From assembly GCA_942491885.1 (NCBI GenBank), contig CALOCQ010000002.1, positions 992,001 to 1,056,000 on the forward strand: a stretch of 64,000 nucleotides of DNA, read 5' to 3'. Each line of letters opens with the position of its first letter. The stretch's first letter is position 1. Source of the DNA: CALBPI01 sp942491885. Lineage in GTDB: Bacteria; Pseudomonadota; Gammaproteobacteria; Steroidobacterales; Woeseiaceae. Shown here piece by piece: positions 19,130 to 28,322 of the stretch. Below the pieces are notes generated by a model. It had not been told where the DNA came from. It saw only the letters and a program-made list of their open reading frames with translations, and did not search any database. The translations under genes and the position numbers were made by a program.

Positions 19130-20172
19130 CAGCCGTTAGCCGGACCAGGTCGACTTTGCCGGCCGGCCCCCTTTCGACACTGCAGCGGGCTGCAACCTCT
19201 GGCGCGGCGAAACGCTCGCGTAAAGTTACCCGGCTCCCGATAGCCAAGCGACAGCGCGATGGCGGCGATTGGCTGGTCGGTTTCCTCGAGCAGACCGACG
19301 GCACGTTGTATGCGTACCTGTTCGACAAGCGCACGATAGGACGTGTTGCTGGCCCTGAGCATTCGCTGCAACGAGCGCGGACCGATGCCGGCCATGCTGG
19401 CCGTGCGGTCGAGATCAAATTCGCCCTTCATAAGCCGCAGCTGCAGGATAGCGCGGATCGCAGCCAGCGGCGTTTCCGGCTGCTCACTGGCCGCTGCACA
19501 AACATCGGCAAAGGTCAGCTGCTCGCCGGGCACGATGCGTTGTCGCCTCGGCGCAAGCAGATCTGCGCGATCCAGTGTCAGGCCGACGAAAGGCGTGCCG
19601 AATCTGACCGGGACACCGAGTGCCGACTCGAATTGATGCGCAGCCGCGTCTTTCGGGTAGCAGACGTGGGCCCGTTGCGGTAGCCACTGCCCACCCAGAA
19701 ATCCCTGTACCAGCCGGATCATGGGCGGCAGGATGTGATCCGCGTGGTGCATACCATGTACCCGCAGGCCGGGGCGTCGGTAGCTCCACTCAACGCAACC
19801 ATCCTTAAACTGCAGCAAGGACCGCGCATGGGGCTGGAAGAGTTTCAGACCCCGGATGAATCGTTCCAGGGCAACATGCAGCGTCGGTGCCGACGCACTG
19901 TACGCCGCCCAGACACCGTACTCGTGCGGCTGCATACGCTGACCAACGCGCAACCCGAAGTTACGCTCGCCGGAGGCCACCCCCGCGCTTTCGAAAAGCG
20001 CGATCATGGATGCGAGCGGCATACGGACTTGCGGGCTCGCAGTCAGCTCGAGCGGCAGGCCCTGTTCGTCGAATACCCGTCTAACCGCATGTTTGCCCGA
20101 CGACGCTTCAAGCAAATCCGGCAATGGACCCATCCCAACGGCGCTGGTCATCGGAATACTGGCGCGGCGCAT
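19126..20172 (-). CDS. AraC-family transcriptional regulator (OruR-type N-terminus)
   Basis: This is a DNA-binding regulator of 348 residues. The first 200 residues match the AraC arabinose-binding-like domain found in OruR/ArgR-type proteins (GERNFGLRVGQRMQPHEYG). The last 100 carry two helix-turn-helix motifs (FDLDRTASMAGIGPRSLQRML, then PIAAIALSLGYREPGNFTRAFRR). The ATG is preceded by AAAGGA. It is divergent from the sulfatase gene with a 246-base gap, so it may control sulfatase expression; its ligand is unknown. Its 3' end overlaps the cytochrome gene tail to tail. Confidence 0.9.
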   Translation of the reverse strand: MRRASIPMTSAVGMGPLPDLLEASSGKHAVRRVFDEQGLPLELTASPQVRMPLASMIALFESAGVASGERNFGLRVGQRMQPHEYGVWAAYSASAPTLHVALERFIRGLKLFQPHARSLLQFKDGCVEWSYRRPGLRVHGMHHADHILPPMIRLVQGFLGGQWLPQRAHVCYPKDAAAHQFESALGVPVRFGTPFVGLTLDRADLLAPRRQRIVPGEQLTFADVCAAASEQPETPLAAIRAILQLRLMKGEFDLDRTASMAGIGPRSLQRMLRASNTSYRALVEQVRIQRAVGLLEETDQPIAAIALSLGYREPGNFTRAFRRARGCSPLQCRKGAGRQSRPGPANGC

Positions 20173-20418
20173 GTGATTATTCCTTTCTAAGTGTCGCAAA
20201 ATGATAAGCGAAAGTAATGCCGCTGTAAAAAACTGAGGTACGCTCCCCCTTGGATCGCGAAACTATCCGGACTGTCTGGATCGACGGTCGAGCCGCAATG
20301 CGCTCGGCACGATAAGGCACCGCGGGGTCGCGGCGCCGATACAATACGCAAATCATTTTGTTTGCCCGCGATTAGCGGCCAGGCTTGCTTTTAGGATATG
20401 AAAACAGGAACGCCAATC

Positions 20419-21963
20419 ATGACGATAACCAAATTTATACGGGCACTCGCCCTGCCATTGCTGCTGGCCGGCGCGCTAGGCGGCACGGCGCAGGCACAGG
20501 ATAAACCCAATATCCTCATTGTCTGGGGTGACGATGTGGGCTGGTTTAATACCAGCGCTTACAACCGCGGCATGATGGGTTACAGAACACCCAACATCGA
20601 CAGCATCGCAGCTGAAGGTGCGTTATTTACCGACTGGTACGGGCAGCAAAGTTGCACCGCAGGGCGTGCGGCGTTTCTTACCGGTCAGAGCCCGTTCCGC
20701 ACCGGCCTGCTGAAAGTCGGCCTGCCGGGCGCGAAGGAAGGTCTGTCAGAAAAAGACCCGACCATCGCCGAGCTGCTCAAGAACCATGGCTACATGACGG
20801 CGCAGTATGGCAAGAACCACCTCGGCGACCTCGACGAGCACCTGCCGACGAACCACGGTTTCGATGAGTTCTTTGGCAACCTTTACCACCTCAATGCCGA
20901 GGAAGAGCCGGAAAACCCGGACTATCCGAAAGGCGCCGAGTTCGCCAAGAAGTTCGGTCCGCGCGGCGTTATCAAGTCAACTGCCGATGGCGACGTTCAG
21001 GATACCGGCCCGCTGACCAAGAAACGTATGGAGACGGTGGATGAGGAAGTCACCGCCGGTGCCATCGATTTCATGGAGCGTGCCGTGAAATCCCAGAAAC
21101 CGTTTTTCCTCTGGTGGAACTCCACCCGTATGCATGTCAACACACACCTTAAGCCCGAATCTGACGGCGTGACAGGCCTGGGTATCTATGCGGATGGTAT
21201 GACCGAACACGACAAGCACGTCGGCCAGATTCTCGACAAGGTCGACGAACTCGGCATCGCCGACAATACGATCATCATGTACTCCACCGACAACGGCGCC
21301 GAGATGTTCACCTGGCCCGATGGTGGTATGTCGCCGTTCCGGAATGAGAAAAATTCCAACTGGGATGGCGGTTATCGTGTGCCGACATTGATCAAATGGC
21401 CCGGCGTCATCGAGCCCGGCACAGTCTACAACGACGTGTTCTCGCATGAAGACATGTTGCCGACCATCCTCGCGGCGGTTGGCGAGCCGGATGTGAAGGA
21501 AAAGCTGCTGAAAGGTCATCGCGCCAACGGTCGCAATTTCAAGGTTCACCTCGACGGCTATAACCTGCTGCCATACTTCAAGGGCGAAGTCTCAGAAGGA
21601 CCACGCAAGGAGTTCTTCTACTGGACCGATGACGGCCAGCTTGCCAACCTTCGCTATGGACGCTGGAAAATGGTCTTCATGGAGCAGCGCGCGCATGGTT
21701 TCGAGGTATGGCAGGAGCCGATGGTGACATTGCGCTTGCCGAAACTGTTCGACATGCGTGGTGACCCGTTTGAACGCGCGGATCACGAGGCTGAGATGTA
21801 CAACATGTGGCGCTTCGACAGGGCCTTCCTGGTTCTGCCGGCGGTCGACTATGTAGCGCAGCACCTGGCGACCTACAGAGCGTTCCCGCCGCGCCAGGAA
21901 GCCGGCAGTTTCAACCTCGACAAGGTACTGGAAACGCTGAAAGCGAACCCGGGAACCAACTAG
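20419..21963 (+). CDS. Type I (formylglycine-dependent) sulfatase
   Basis: This is a secreted arylsulfatase-family hydrolase with a signal peptide ending TAQAQ. The metal-binding Asp pair (WGDDVGW) lies near residue 38, and the formylglycine site SCTAGRAAFLTG has Cys at about residue 79 in the form C-x-A-x-R. Further metal ligands are in YSTDNGAE. It would hydrolyse a sulfate ester of an aryl or sugar compound. I chose the second ATG because AGGA lies nine bases before it, while the first (20398) has AGGAT too close. Activation needs a formylglycine-generating enzyme that is not in this window. Divergent AraC regulator; a strong terminator follows. Confidence 0.92.
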   Translation: MTITKFIRALALPLLLAGALGGTAQAQDKPNILIVWGDDVGWFNTSAYNRGMMGYRTPNIDSIAAEGALFTDWYGQQSCTAGRAAFLTGQSPFRTGLLKVGLPGAKEGLSEKDPTIAELLKNHGYMTAQYGKNHLGDLDEHLPTNHGFDEFFGNLYHLNAEEEPENPDYPKGAEFAKKFGPRGVIKSTADGDVQDTGPLTKKRMETVDEEVTAGAIDFMERAVKSQKPFFLWWNSTRMHVNTHLKPESDGVTGLGIYADGMTEHDKHVGQILDKVDELGIADNTIIMYSTDNGAEMFTWPDGGMSPFRNEKNSNWDGGYRVPTLIKWPGVIEPGTVYNDVFSHEDMLPTILAAVGEPDVKEKLLKGHRANGRNFKVHLDGYNLLPYFKGEVSEGPRKEFFYWTDDGQLANLRYGRWKMVFMEQRAHGFEVWQEPMVTLRLPKLFDMRGDPFERADHEAEMYNMWRFDRAFLVLPAVDYVAQHLATYRAFPPRQEAGSFNLDKVLETLKANPGTN

Positions 21964-21990
21964 TTACGGGTTACAGGTATTCGTTACCAT

Positions 21991-22025
21991 CTGCCGGTCA
22001 GTGCCTGTCGCTGACCGGCAGTTTT
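21991..22025 (+). terminator. Rho-independent terminator after the sulfatase gene
   Basis: A perfect 11-base inverted repeat (CTGCCGGTCAG and CTGACCGGCAG) with a 9-base loop is followed directly by TTTT. It begins 27 bases after the sulfatase stop, a standard place for an intrinsic terminator, and isolates the sulfatase transcript from the phosphatase gene. Confidence 0.9.
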
Positions 22026-22230
22026 GTCTCAGGACACATGCGGCGCAATTGCGGGGCAAAGGCATCATCGGAATCCCGAACAAACAGCATCGCGATGCCG
22101 ACAACAACACTCAGCTGCGGCTGGCGAAAACCGCCCGCCGGCAGCATTGCCTAGAGGCTTCGGGGCCAGCAGACCAGAATCCATAATGTCAGCCTTCCCG
22201 ATTGCCGCATACGCACCGAGGACGGATTAC

Positions 22231-23928
22231 ATGCACAAACTGATAATGACTCTGGCAGGCAGCGCGTTGGTCGCAAGCCTTGCCCTCGCGCCGCGTGCTG
22301 ACGCAGCCGATAAGCCGAAACTGATTCTGCAGATCACCGTCGACCAGTTGCGCGGCGATCTGCCTACCCGTTACTACGATCGCTTCGGTGAAGGCGGCTT
22401 CCGCTACCTGTGGGAATCCGGCATCGTCTACCGCGACGCACACCATGCGCATGCGAATACCGAGACCATCGTCGGCCACGCCACGCTAGCCACCGGCGCG
22501 CATCCTTCGGCACATGGCATGGTCGGCAACCTGTGGTTCGATCGCGAAACCGGCTTCACGACCTACAATGTCGAAGACCCGAAATACACACTGTTGACCA
22601 AGGGGGCATCGGTCGATGCCAACACCGAGATCGACCCGACGCAACGCGCTGCGCGCAGCGAAGGCCGTTCACCGGCGGCAATGCTGGTCACAACTTTCTC
22701 TGATGAGTTGCGCAGCAATACGAACGGCAACGCCAAGTCGGTCGGCGTCTCCGTCAAGGATCGCGGCGCAATCTCGATGGCAGGACACTCAGGCACAGCC
22801 TACTGGTTCTCCAAAGCCAGCGGCGAGTTCGTCACCAGCACCTACTACCTCGACAAGTACCCGGACTGGGTCAATGCGTTCAATGACAGCAAACCCGCGC
22901 GACGTTTCGCGGGCACGACCTGGAGCCTGCTGCACGACCAGGACACTTACCTGTTCGGTGACTCGGACGATCGCGCCTGGGAAACAGACGTGGGTGGTTT
23001 CGGCCGTACGTTCCCGCACAGCTTCGGCGATGGCAGCAGCAAGTACTACACGACCTGGCTGACATTGAGCCCGGCCGGCGACGAGCTGGTGCTCGATTTT
23101 GCCAAACAGGCACTTGTCGCCGAGCAGCTCGGTCAGGATGCGATCACCGACTATCTGAGTGTGAGCTTCTCGTCGACCGACTATGTCGGTCACGTGTTCG
23201 GTCCGTCCAGCCTCGAGGCAGAAGACAACATCCTGCGACTGGATCGTACGCTGGCGAAGCTATTGGCGTTTGTCGACGAAAAAGTCGGTCTGGAAAATAC
23301 CTTGATTGTTCTGTCCGCCGATCACGGTGGTCCGGATGCGCCGGGTTACCTTGAAGGTTTGAAAATTCCTGCAGGCTATGTCGACCCGGACAGTTGGGAC
23401 AAAGCGGCCGCCATCGAGCGCATCAAGTCACAGTTCAGGATCAAGGGTGAGCTGATAGAAACCTACGACCATCCCTACCTGTATTTCAGCACCGAGGTCA
23501 AAAATGACAAACGCATCGACCAGCAGGCACTCGAGGATGCCGTCGTTGCGGAGCTGACGAAGTTTCATGGCGTGTCGTTGGCGGTATCGAGCTCGGCATT
23601 GCGGGACGGTAATCTTCCCGACACACATGTGTACCGGGCGGTGGTGAACAACTTCAATGCGAAACGATCCGGCGAGGTATTTATCGTCTTCGAACCGAAC
23701 TGGTTCATCAACGATTTCGATGGTCTGGTGGTGGCCTCCACACATGGCTCGCCGTGGAACTACGACACCTATGTTCCGGTTGTCTTTGCCGGCGCGGGGC
23801 TCACGCCGCAGCATGTCGAGCGCCGCATCCATACGATCGATGTCGCCGCGACGCTTGCCGCCTACATGGGCATCAAGCCGCCTTCCGGTGCCACCGGTTT
23901 GCCACTTACAGAAGTACTGACGGACTAA
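22231..23928 (+). CDS. PafA-like alkaline phosphatase/phosphodiesterase superfamily enzyme
   Basis: This is a secreted alkaline-phosphatase superfamily enzyme of 565 residues with a signal peptide (PRADAADK). The metal site begins at ITVDQLRGD. The probable nucleophile is Thr79 in NTETIVGH. Asn100 (HGMVGNLW) and the Lys176-Asp-Arg178 trio (SVKDRG) match the layout of the phosphate monoesterase PafA (Thr79, Asn100, Lys162, Arg164). Further ligands are in FSSTDYVGHVFG and SADHGG. Phosphomonoesterase activity is therefore likely. The ATG at 22231 has AGGA upstream; the frame is open further up but without signal-like character. The stop is 5 bases before MoxR, so it may head the Bat operon. Confidence 0.87.
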   Translation: MHKLIMTLAGSALVASLALAPRADAADKPKLILQITVDQLRGDLPTRYYDRFGEGGFRYLWESGIVYRDAHHAHANTETIVGHATLATGAHPSAHGMVGNLWFDRETGFTTYNVEDPKYTLLTKGASVDANTEIDPTQRAARSEGRSPAAMLVTTFSDELRSNTNGNAKSVGVSVKDRGAISMAGHSGTAYWFSKASGEFVTSTYYLDKYPDWVNAFNDSKPARRFAGTTWSLLHDQDTYLFGDSDDRAWETDVGGFGRTFPHSFGDGSSKYYTTWLTLSPAGDELVLDFAKQALVAEQLGQDAITDYLSVSFSSTDYVGHVFGPSSLEAEDNILRLDRTLAKLLAFVDEKVGLENTLIVLSADHGGPDAPGYLEGLKIPAGYVDPDSWDKAAAIERIKSQFRIKGELIETYDHPYLYFSTEVKNDKRIDQQALEDAVVAELTKFHGVSLAVSSSALRDGNLPDTHVYRAVVNNFNAKRSGEVFIVFEPNWFINDFDGLVVASTHGSPWNYDTYVPVVFAGAGLTPQHVERRIHTIDVAATLAAYMGIKPPSGATGLPLTEVLTD

Positions 23929-23933
23929 ACGTT

Positions 23934-24920
23934 ATGGCACACGATCAGATAGAGGCGCTCCGCGAGCGCATGCAGCAATCCATCATCGGCCAGGAGGGCG
24001 TGGTCGAACGGATCATCATCGGCTTGCTCGCCAATGGCAACCTGCTGGTCGAAGGCCTGCCGGGTCTTGCCAAAACCCGCGCCATCAAGGCACTGGCGAA
24101 GAATATCGACGCAGAGTTCAGCCGCATCCAGTTCACGCCCGACCTGCTGCCGTCCGATGTCACGGGCACCGAGGTGTATTACCAGAAGGACGGCCAGGGT
24201 GAGTTCCGTTTCGAGCCGGGCCCGATTTTCGCCAACATCGTGCTGGGTGATGAGATCAACCGGGCGCCGGCCAAGGTGCAGGCTGCCATGCTCGAGGCGA
24301 TGGAGGAGCGGCAGGTGACGGTCGCAGGCACGACGCACAAGATGCCGCCGTTGTTCCTGGTCATGGCGACACAGAACCCGGTCGAACAGGAAGGCACATA
24401 CCCGTTGCCGGAGGCGCAGATGGACCGCTTCCTGATGCACGTCAACATCGAGTACACACCGGTCGAAGACGAGGTGCGTATCGTCGAGCTGGTGCGCAGC
24501 GAAGAAATCGCCACCAATCGCGCCGACAGCGACAAACCCGTTAAAGCACCGCCCGAGCGCATCTCGCAGCAGGCCGTGTTCGACGCGCGCCGCGAAATTG
24601 GCCAGGTGCATGTGTCAGACGCGATGGCACGCTACATGGCCGACCTGGTCTACGCGACGCGCACGCCGGAAAAATATTCCGACGATCTGGCGCGCTGGAT
24701 CGATGTCGGCGGCAGCCCGCGCGCATCGCTGGCGCTGGACAAATGCGCCCGCACGCATGCCTGGCTCAATAAACGTGACTTCATCGACCCGGACGACGTA
24801 CGTGCGATCGTTCACGACTGTCTGCGACATCGCTTGATGCTCTCTTACGAAGCCCAGGGCGAAGGCGTGCGCGCCGACCAGGTTATCGACGCGATCGTCG
24901 AGCACGTCGCGCTGCCCTGA
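23934..24920 (+). CDS. MoxR-type AAA+ ATPase
   Basis: This is a cytoplasmic AAA+ ATPase of 328 residues of the MoxR/AAA_3 family. It has a Walker A variant GLPGLAKTR, a Walker B LGDEINRAPAKVQ, a sensor motif ATQNPVEQEGTYPLPEAQMDRF, and a C-terminal lid domain. MoxR ATPases act as chaperones that help assemble or activate partners containing von Willebrand A domains. Two such proteins (BatA and BatB) are encoded just downstream. The gene begins 5 bases after the phosphatase stop and ends 7 before the DUF58 gene. Confidence 0.95.
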   Translation: MAHDQIEALRERMQQSIIGQEGVVERIIIGLLANGNLLVEGLPGLAKTRAIKALAKNIDAEFSRIQFTPDLLPSDVTGTEVYYQKDGQGEFRFEPGPIFANIVLGDEINRAPAKVQAAMLEAMEERQVTVAGTTHKMPPLFLVMATQNPVEQEGTYPLPEAQMDRFLMHVNIEYTPVEDEVRIVELVRSEEIATNRADSDKPVKAPPERISQQAVFDARREIGQVHVSDAMARYMADLVYATRTPEKYSDDLARWIDVGGSPRASLALDKCARTHAWLNKRDFIDPDDVRAIVHDCLRHRLMLSYEAQGEGVRADQVIDAIVEHVALP

Positions 24921-24927
24921 CCACGGC

Positions 24928-25869
24928 ATGAGCTCCGATGCACGCATCCATGTGTCGCTGGCGCACCTGCGCAGTCTGCAAGGTGGTGCGCGTGGACTGA
25001 GCTTTCTGCCACGCCAGCCTTCGGCCAGCGTGCTCAATGGTCGGCATGCATCACGACTGCGGGGGCGCGGCCTGAATTTTGAGGAAATGCGCGACTACCT
25101 TCCGGGCGACGATATTCGCTCCATCGACTGGAAGGCGACGGCGCGCACCGGCACGCCGCATGTGCGCGTCTTTACCGAAGAACGCGATCGTCCCGCATTG
25201 CTGGTGGTCGATCAGCGCATGTCGATGTTCTTCGGCTCACAGCTCAATATGAAATCGGTAACCGCGGCAGAAGCAGCGGCAATCGCGACGTTTCGCGTGC
25301 TTGACGCCGGCGACCGGGTCGGCGGCATTGTCTTTAATGACGATGCGCACGTCGAGTTCGCACCCAAGCGCAGTCGTCGCACCGGTTACGCACTGCTCGA
25401 ATCAATCGCACAAATGAATGCGGCGTTGCACGCGGACAAACAATCCCGGTCGGCACTGGGCGGGCTCAACAACGTCCTCGGCAATGTCGCGCGCATCGCC
25501 CATCACGACCACCTGGTCCTCGTGTTCAGTGACTTTGATGGCATTGATGACACGACGCGCCGACGGCTGAGCAGCATCGCCATGCACAACGACGTCGTGC
25601 TGTTCCTGGTTTACGATCCGCTGTCCGAAGATATTGAACCCGGCGACAGGGCGGTAATCGGCGACGGGCGAATGCAGGCGGAGCTCAATCTTGGCTCGCA
25701 ATCGACGCGTTCCGCAGTCAATGCATTCACGCGCGACAGACTGGCACGCATTTATCGCTGGCAAACCGAAATCAACCTGTCGGTGCTGCCGCTGAGCGCC
25801 GGCGAACAGACACTGCCTCAGATTCGGCGGCTGATGGGCCAGCTCGCGCCGCGCCGGAGCGTGCGATGA
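24928..25869 (+). CDS. DUF58 domain protein
   Basis: This soluble protein of 313 residues is a partner in MoxR-Bat systems. The DUF58 signature is present: GRHASRLRGRGLNFEEMRDYLPGDDIRSIDWKATART in two parts around residues 35-70, then VRVFTEERDRPALLVVDQRMSMFFG, a vWA-like strand with DQRMSM at the metal-site position. The fold is a degenerate vWA domain. The last 4 bases overlap the DUF4381 gene, so translation is coupled. A role in Bat complex function is inferred from the operon. Confidence 0.93.
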   Translation: MSSDARIHVSLAHLRSLQGGARGLSFLPRQPSASVLNGRHASRLRGRGLNFEEMRDYLPGDDIRSIDWKATARTGTPHVRVFTEERDRPALLVVDQRMSMFFGSQLNMKSVTAAEAAAIATFRVLDAGDRVGGIVFNDDAHVEFAPKRSRRTGYALLESIAQMNAALHADKQSRSALGGLNNVLGNVARIAHHDHLVLVFSDFDGIDDTTRRRLSSIAMHNDVVLFLVYDPLSEDIEPGDRAVIGDGRMQAELNLGSQSTRSAVNAFTRDRLARIYRWQTEINLSVLPLSAGEQTLPQIRRLMGQLAPRRSVR

Positions 25870-26348
25870 ACGAACTCGACGGCCTCGACCTGCCGCAGCT
25901 GCTCGACCGGATGCACGGCCTGGCCGAGCCGGCGCCGGTTGCCTGGCTGCCGCAGACCGCAGGCTGGTGGATTGCGTTCGGATGGCTGCTGGGCGTTTTG
26001 CTGCTGGCCGGCTGGCGATGGGCCCTGCACAGACGACGCAACCGTTATCGGCGTGCCGCAATAGCCGAACTCAGGACCATCGAGACTGCAGCAGAGTTAC
26101 CCCCCGCGGAATCGGCGCAACGCATCGCGGCGTTGCTCAAGCGAACCGCGCTGGCGGCCTATCCGCGTCGCGACGTCGCATCGCTTTACGGTTGCGCATG
26201 GGCGCAGTTCCTCACCGAGACGACGAATGGTGACCGCCAGATCGCCGCGGCCGCACAGATGCTGGCGGCCGCGGCCTACAGCCCCGACGCGGACGGCACG
26301 CGCATCAGTAAGCCGGCCCGGCGCTGGATTCGACTACATCATGCTTGA
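25866..26348 (+). CDS. DUF4381 membrane protein
   Basis: This small inner-membrane protein of 160 residues belongs to DUF4381, a family nearly restricted to MoxR-Bat operons of Proteobacteria. It has a soluble N-terminus (LDGLDLPQLLDRMHGL), one strong membrane helix at about residues 36-54, and a cytoplasmic helical tail containing LLKRTALAAYPRRDVASLYG. Its function is unknown. It overlaps both neighbours by 4 and 8 bases. Confidence 0.9.
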   Translation: MNELDGLDLPQLLDRMHGLAEPAPVAWLPQTAGWWIAFGWLLGVLLLAGWRWALHRRRNRYRRAAIAELRTIETAAELPPAESAQRIAALLKRTALAAYPRRDVASLYGCAWAQFLTETTNGDRQIAAAAQMLAAAAYSPDADGTRISKPARRWIRLHHA

Positions 26349-27339
26349 ACTCGCGTATCCCTGGGCAATGCTGGCGCTGCCGTTGCCGCTGCTGGTGTGG
26401 TGGCTGATGCCGCCGCAACGCGAGCGCGTCAGCGCGCTGCGGGTACCCTTCTTCGAGCAGATCACGGCGGCCGCGGGCAGCGAGGCACGCGCCGGCGCCG
26501 TAATCATGCGGCGGCGGTGGCTGCAGATGCTCGTTGCGACACTGGTGTGGGCGTTGCTGGTTACCGCACTGGCAAAACCCGAGTGGGTTGGCGAGCCGAT
26601 CGTGCGCACGGAAGCCGCGCGCGACATCATGCTCGCGCTGGACCTGTCCGGCTCGATGGACTACCGCGACTTTCCCGGCGAAGACGGCGAAGACGTTTCC
26701 CGTTTCGATGCGGTACAACGCGTTGTTGATACGTTTGTCGCCGAGCGCGACAGCGATCGCATAGGCCTGATCGTATTCGGCACCAAGGCCTATCTGCAGC
26801 TGCCGTTTACGCGCGACCTGCAGACTGCGCGCGCGCTGGTGGAGTTGATGGAGGTCGGCATGGCCGGCCCCAAGACGGCGCTCGGTGATTCCATCGGCCT
26901 CGCCATTCGCGCGTTCGAGAACAGCGAGGTCGACGACCGGCTGCTGATCCTGTTGACCGATGGCAACGACACCGCCAGCAAGATGACACCGATCAATGCC
27001 GCGGATATTGCCGCGCTCAACGGCGTCGAAATCTACACCATCGGCATCGGTAATACCGAGGCGACCGGCGAGGACCGGGTCGATTTCGCAGCATTGGCCA
27101 GCATCGCACGGCGCACCGGCGGCGCATTTTTTAATGCGGAAGACGAGACCGCACTCGATACGGTTTACCGCAAGATCGACGCCACTGCCGTCGCCGACGT
27201 GCGCACGCAATCGTGGCGACCGAGGACTTCCCTGCTGCACTGGCCCGCCGGCCTCGCCGTGCTGCTGATGCTGTTTGCCTATGCGTTACTGTTGCTGACG
27301 TCGCGACGCGCCGTTACCGACGCGGGGCAGGTGGGATGA
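26341..27339 (+). CDS. BatA-like von Willebrand A membrane protein
   Basis: This inner-membrane protein of 332 residues has an N-terminal helix pair (PWAMLALPLPLLVWWLMPP, then LVATLVWALLVTALAKPEWVG), a periplasmic vWA domain and a C-terminal helix near 300-320. The MIDAS motif is complete: DLSGS from residue 101, Thr in GPKTALGD, and LLTDGND. BatA-type proteins bind partners through the metal site. The ATG at 26341 lies inside the preceding gene, and the open frame further up is only shadow. It is coupled to BatB by an ATGA overlap. Confidence 0.93.
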   Translation: MLELAYPWAMLALPLPLLVWWLMPPQRERVSALRVPFFEQITAAAGSEARAGAVIMRRRWLQMLVATLVWALLVTALAKPEWVGEPIVRTEAARDIMLALDLSGSMDYRDFPGEDGEDVSRFDAVQRVVDTFVAERDSDRIGLIVFGTKAYLQLPFTRDLQTARALVELMEVGMAGPKTALGDSIGLAIRAFENSEVDDRLLILLTDGNDTASKMTPINAADIAALNGVEIYTIGIGNTEATGEDRVDFAALASIARRTGGAFFNAEDETALDTVYRKIDATAVADVRTQSWRPRTSLLHWPAGLAVLLMLFAYALLLLTSRRAVTDAGQVG

Positions 27340-28322
27340 TCGAGCTCATTCATTTTATCCGCCCGTTGTGGCTCACTGCGCTGCCGGCTATTGCGCTCGC
27401 ATGGTGGCTGGTGCGGCGACGCGATGCCAGTCAGGCGCGCGTCGGGGACTTCGTCGCGCCGCATCTGCGCGAGGCACTCACGGTCAACCTCAATGCACGC
27501 CGCGGGCTGCGTGCCGTGGATGCCGTGGCAATGGTGCTGACCGCCAGCGTGCTGGCGGCAGCCGGGCCGACCTGGAGCAAGCAGCAAAGTCCGTGGTTTG
27601 CTGAAACAGCCCCGCTGGTCATCGCCATCGAGGTTTCCGACTCGATGCGCAGCAACGACTTGCAGCCCACGCGGTTTGACCGTGCGCGCTTCAAGATCAT
27701 GGATTTGGTCGAGGCGCGCACCGGCTCGAGAACGGCGCTGATCGCCTACGCGGGGTCGGCGCATATCGTCGTGCCGCCAAGCACCGACGCCGATGTCGTG
27801 CAACCGTTCCTCGAAAGCCTCGACCCGGCCATCATGCCGGCCGGCGGCAACGATGCCGCCAAGGTCCTGCCGTTGGCAAAAACGCTGCTCGGTGATCAGG
27901 CGGCGAGTGGCACGTTGCTATTCGTCAACGACGGTTTCGAGGCGATCGACATCGCCGCGCTGGCCGCATTTTCCAGTGAGCCGGATTCGCCGGCGATGGC
28001 CGCACTGGTTATTGGCACCGACGATGGCGGCGTGGCGTTCATGCCCGACGGTAGTCCGGTGATCGGCAGCGATGGTGCGCGACTCGACACTCGCATTGAT
28101 GCTTCGCTGTTACGACGCGTGGCATCCGAGGCAGATATTTCGGTCGTGCGTGCCGTGACCGGCGACGGCGACATTCGCCAGCTGATGCGCACGATCCAGT
28201 CGAACCTGCGCCTGGCCGATGATCCCGATGCCGAGTGGCGCGACGAAGGCTGGTGGTTTCTGTGGCCGGCGGCGCTATTGTCGCTGTTGTGGTTCCGGCG
28301 CGGGTGGACCATGCAATGGTGA
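27336..28322 (+). CDS. BatB-like von Willebrand A membrane protein
   Basis: This is the second vWA membrane protein of the operon (328 residues), with N-terminal helices, a vWA domain and a last helix (WFLWPAALLSLLWFRRG). The metal-site motif reads EVSDS from residue 99, with Glu where BatA has Asp; this is a conservative change that I believe also occurs in other proteobacterial BatB proteins. Thr in GGNDAAK/MIDAS loop 2 is less clear than in BatA. It overlaps BatA by 4 and BatC by 7 bases. It probably forms a complex with BatA in the inner membrane. Confidence 0.92.
   Translation: MIELIHFIRPLWLTALPAIALAWWLVRRRDASQARVGDFVAPHLREALTVNLNARRGLRAVDAVAMVLTASVLAAAGPTWSKQQSPWFAETAPLVIAIEVSDSMRSNDLQPTRFDRARFKIMDLVEARTGSRTALIAYAGSAHIVVPPSTDADVVQPFLESLDPAIMPAGGNDAAKVLPLAKTLLGDQAASGTLLFVNDGFEAIDIAALAAFSSEPDSPAMAALVIGTDDGGVAFMPDGSPVIGSDGARLDTRIDASLLRRVASEADISVVRAVTGDGDIRQLMRTIQSNLRLADDPDAEWRDEGWWFLWPAALLSLLWFRRGWTMQW

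Noticed and set aside
22024..22230. Long N-terminal extension of the PafA-like phosphatase
   Set aside because: It begins within the sulfatase terminator, and a signal peptide with good ribosome site starts at 22231.
26305..27240. 311-residue minus-strand frame
   Set aside because: It is antisense to the BatA gene with its intact MIDAS motif.
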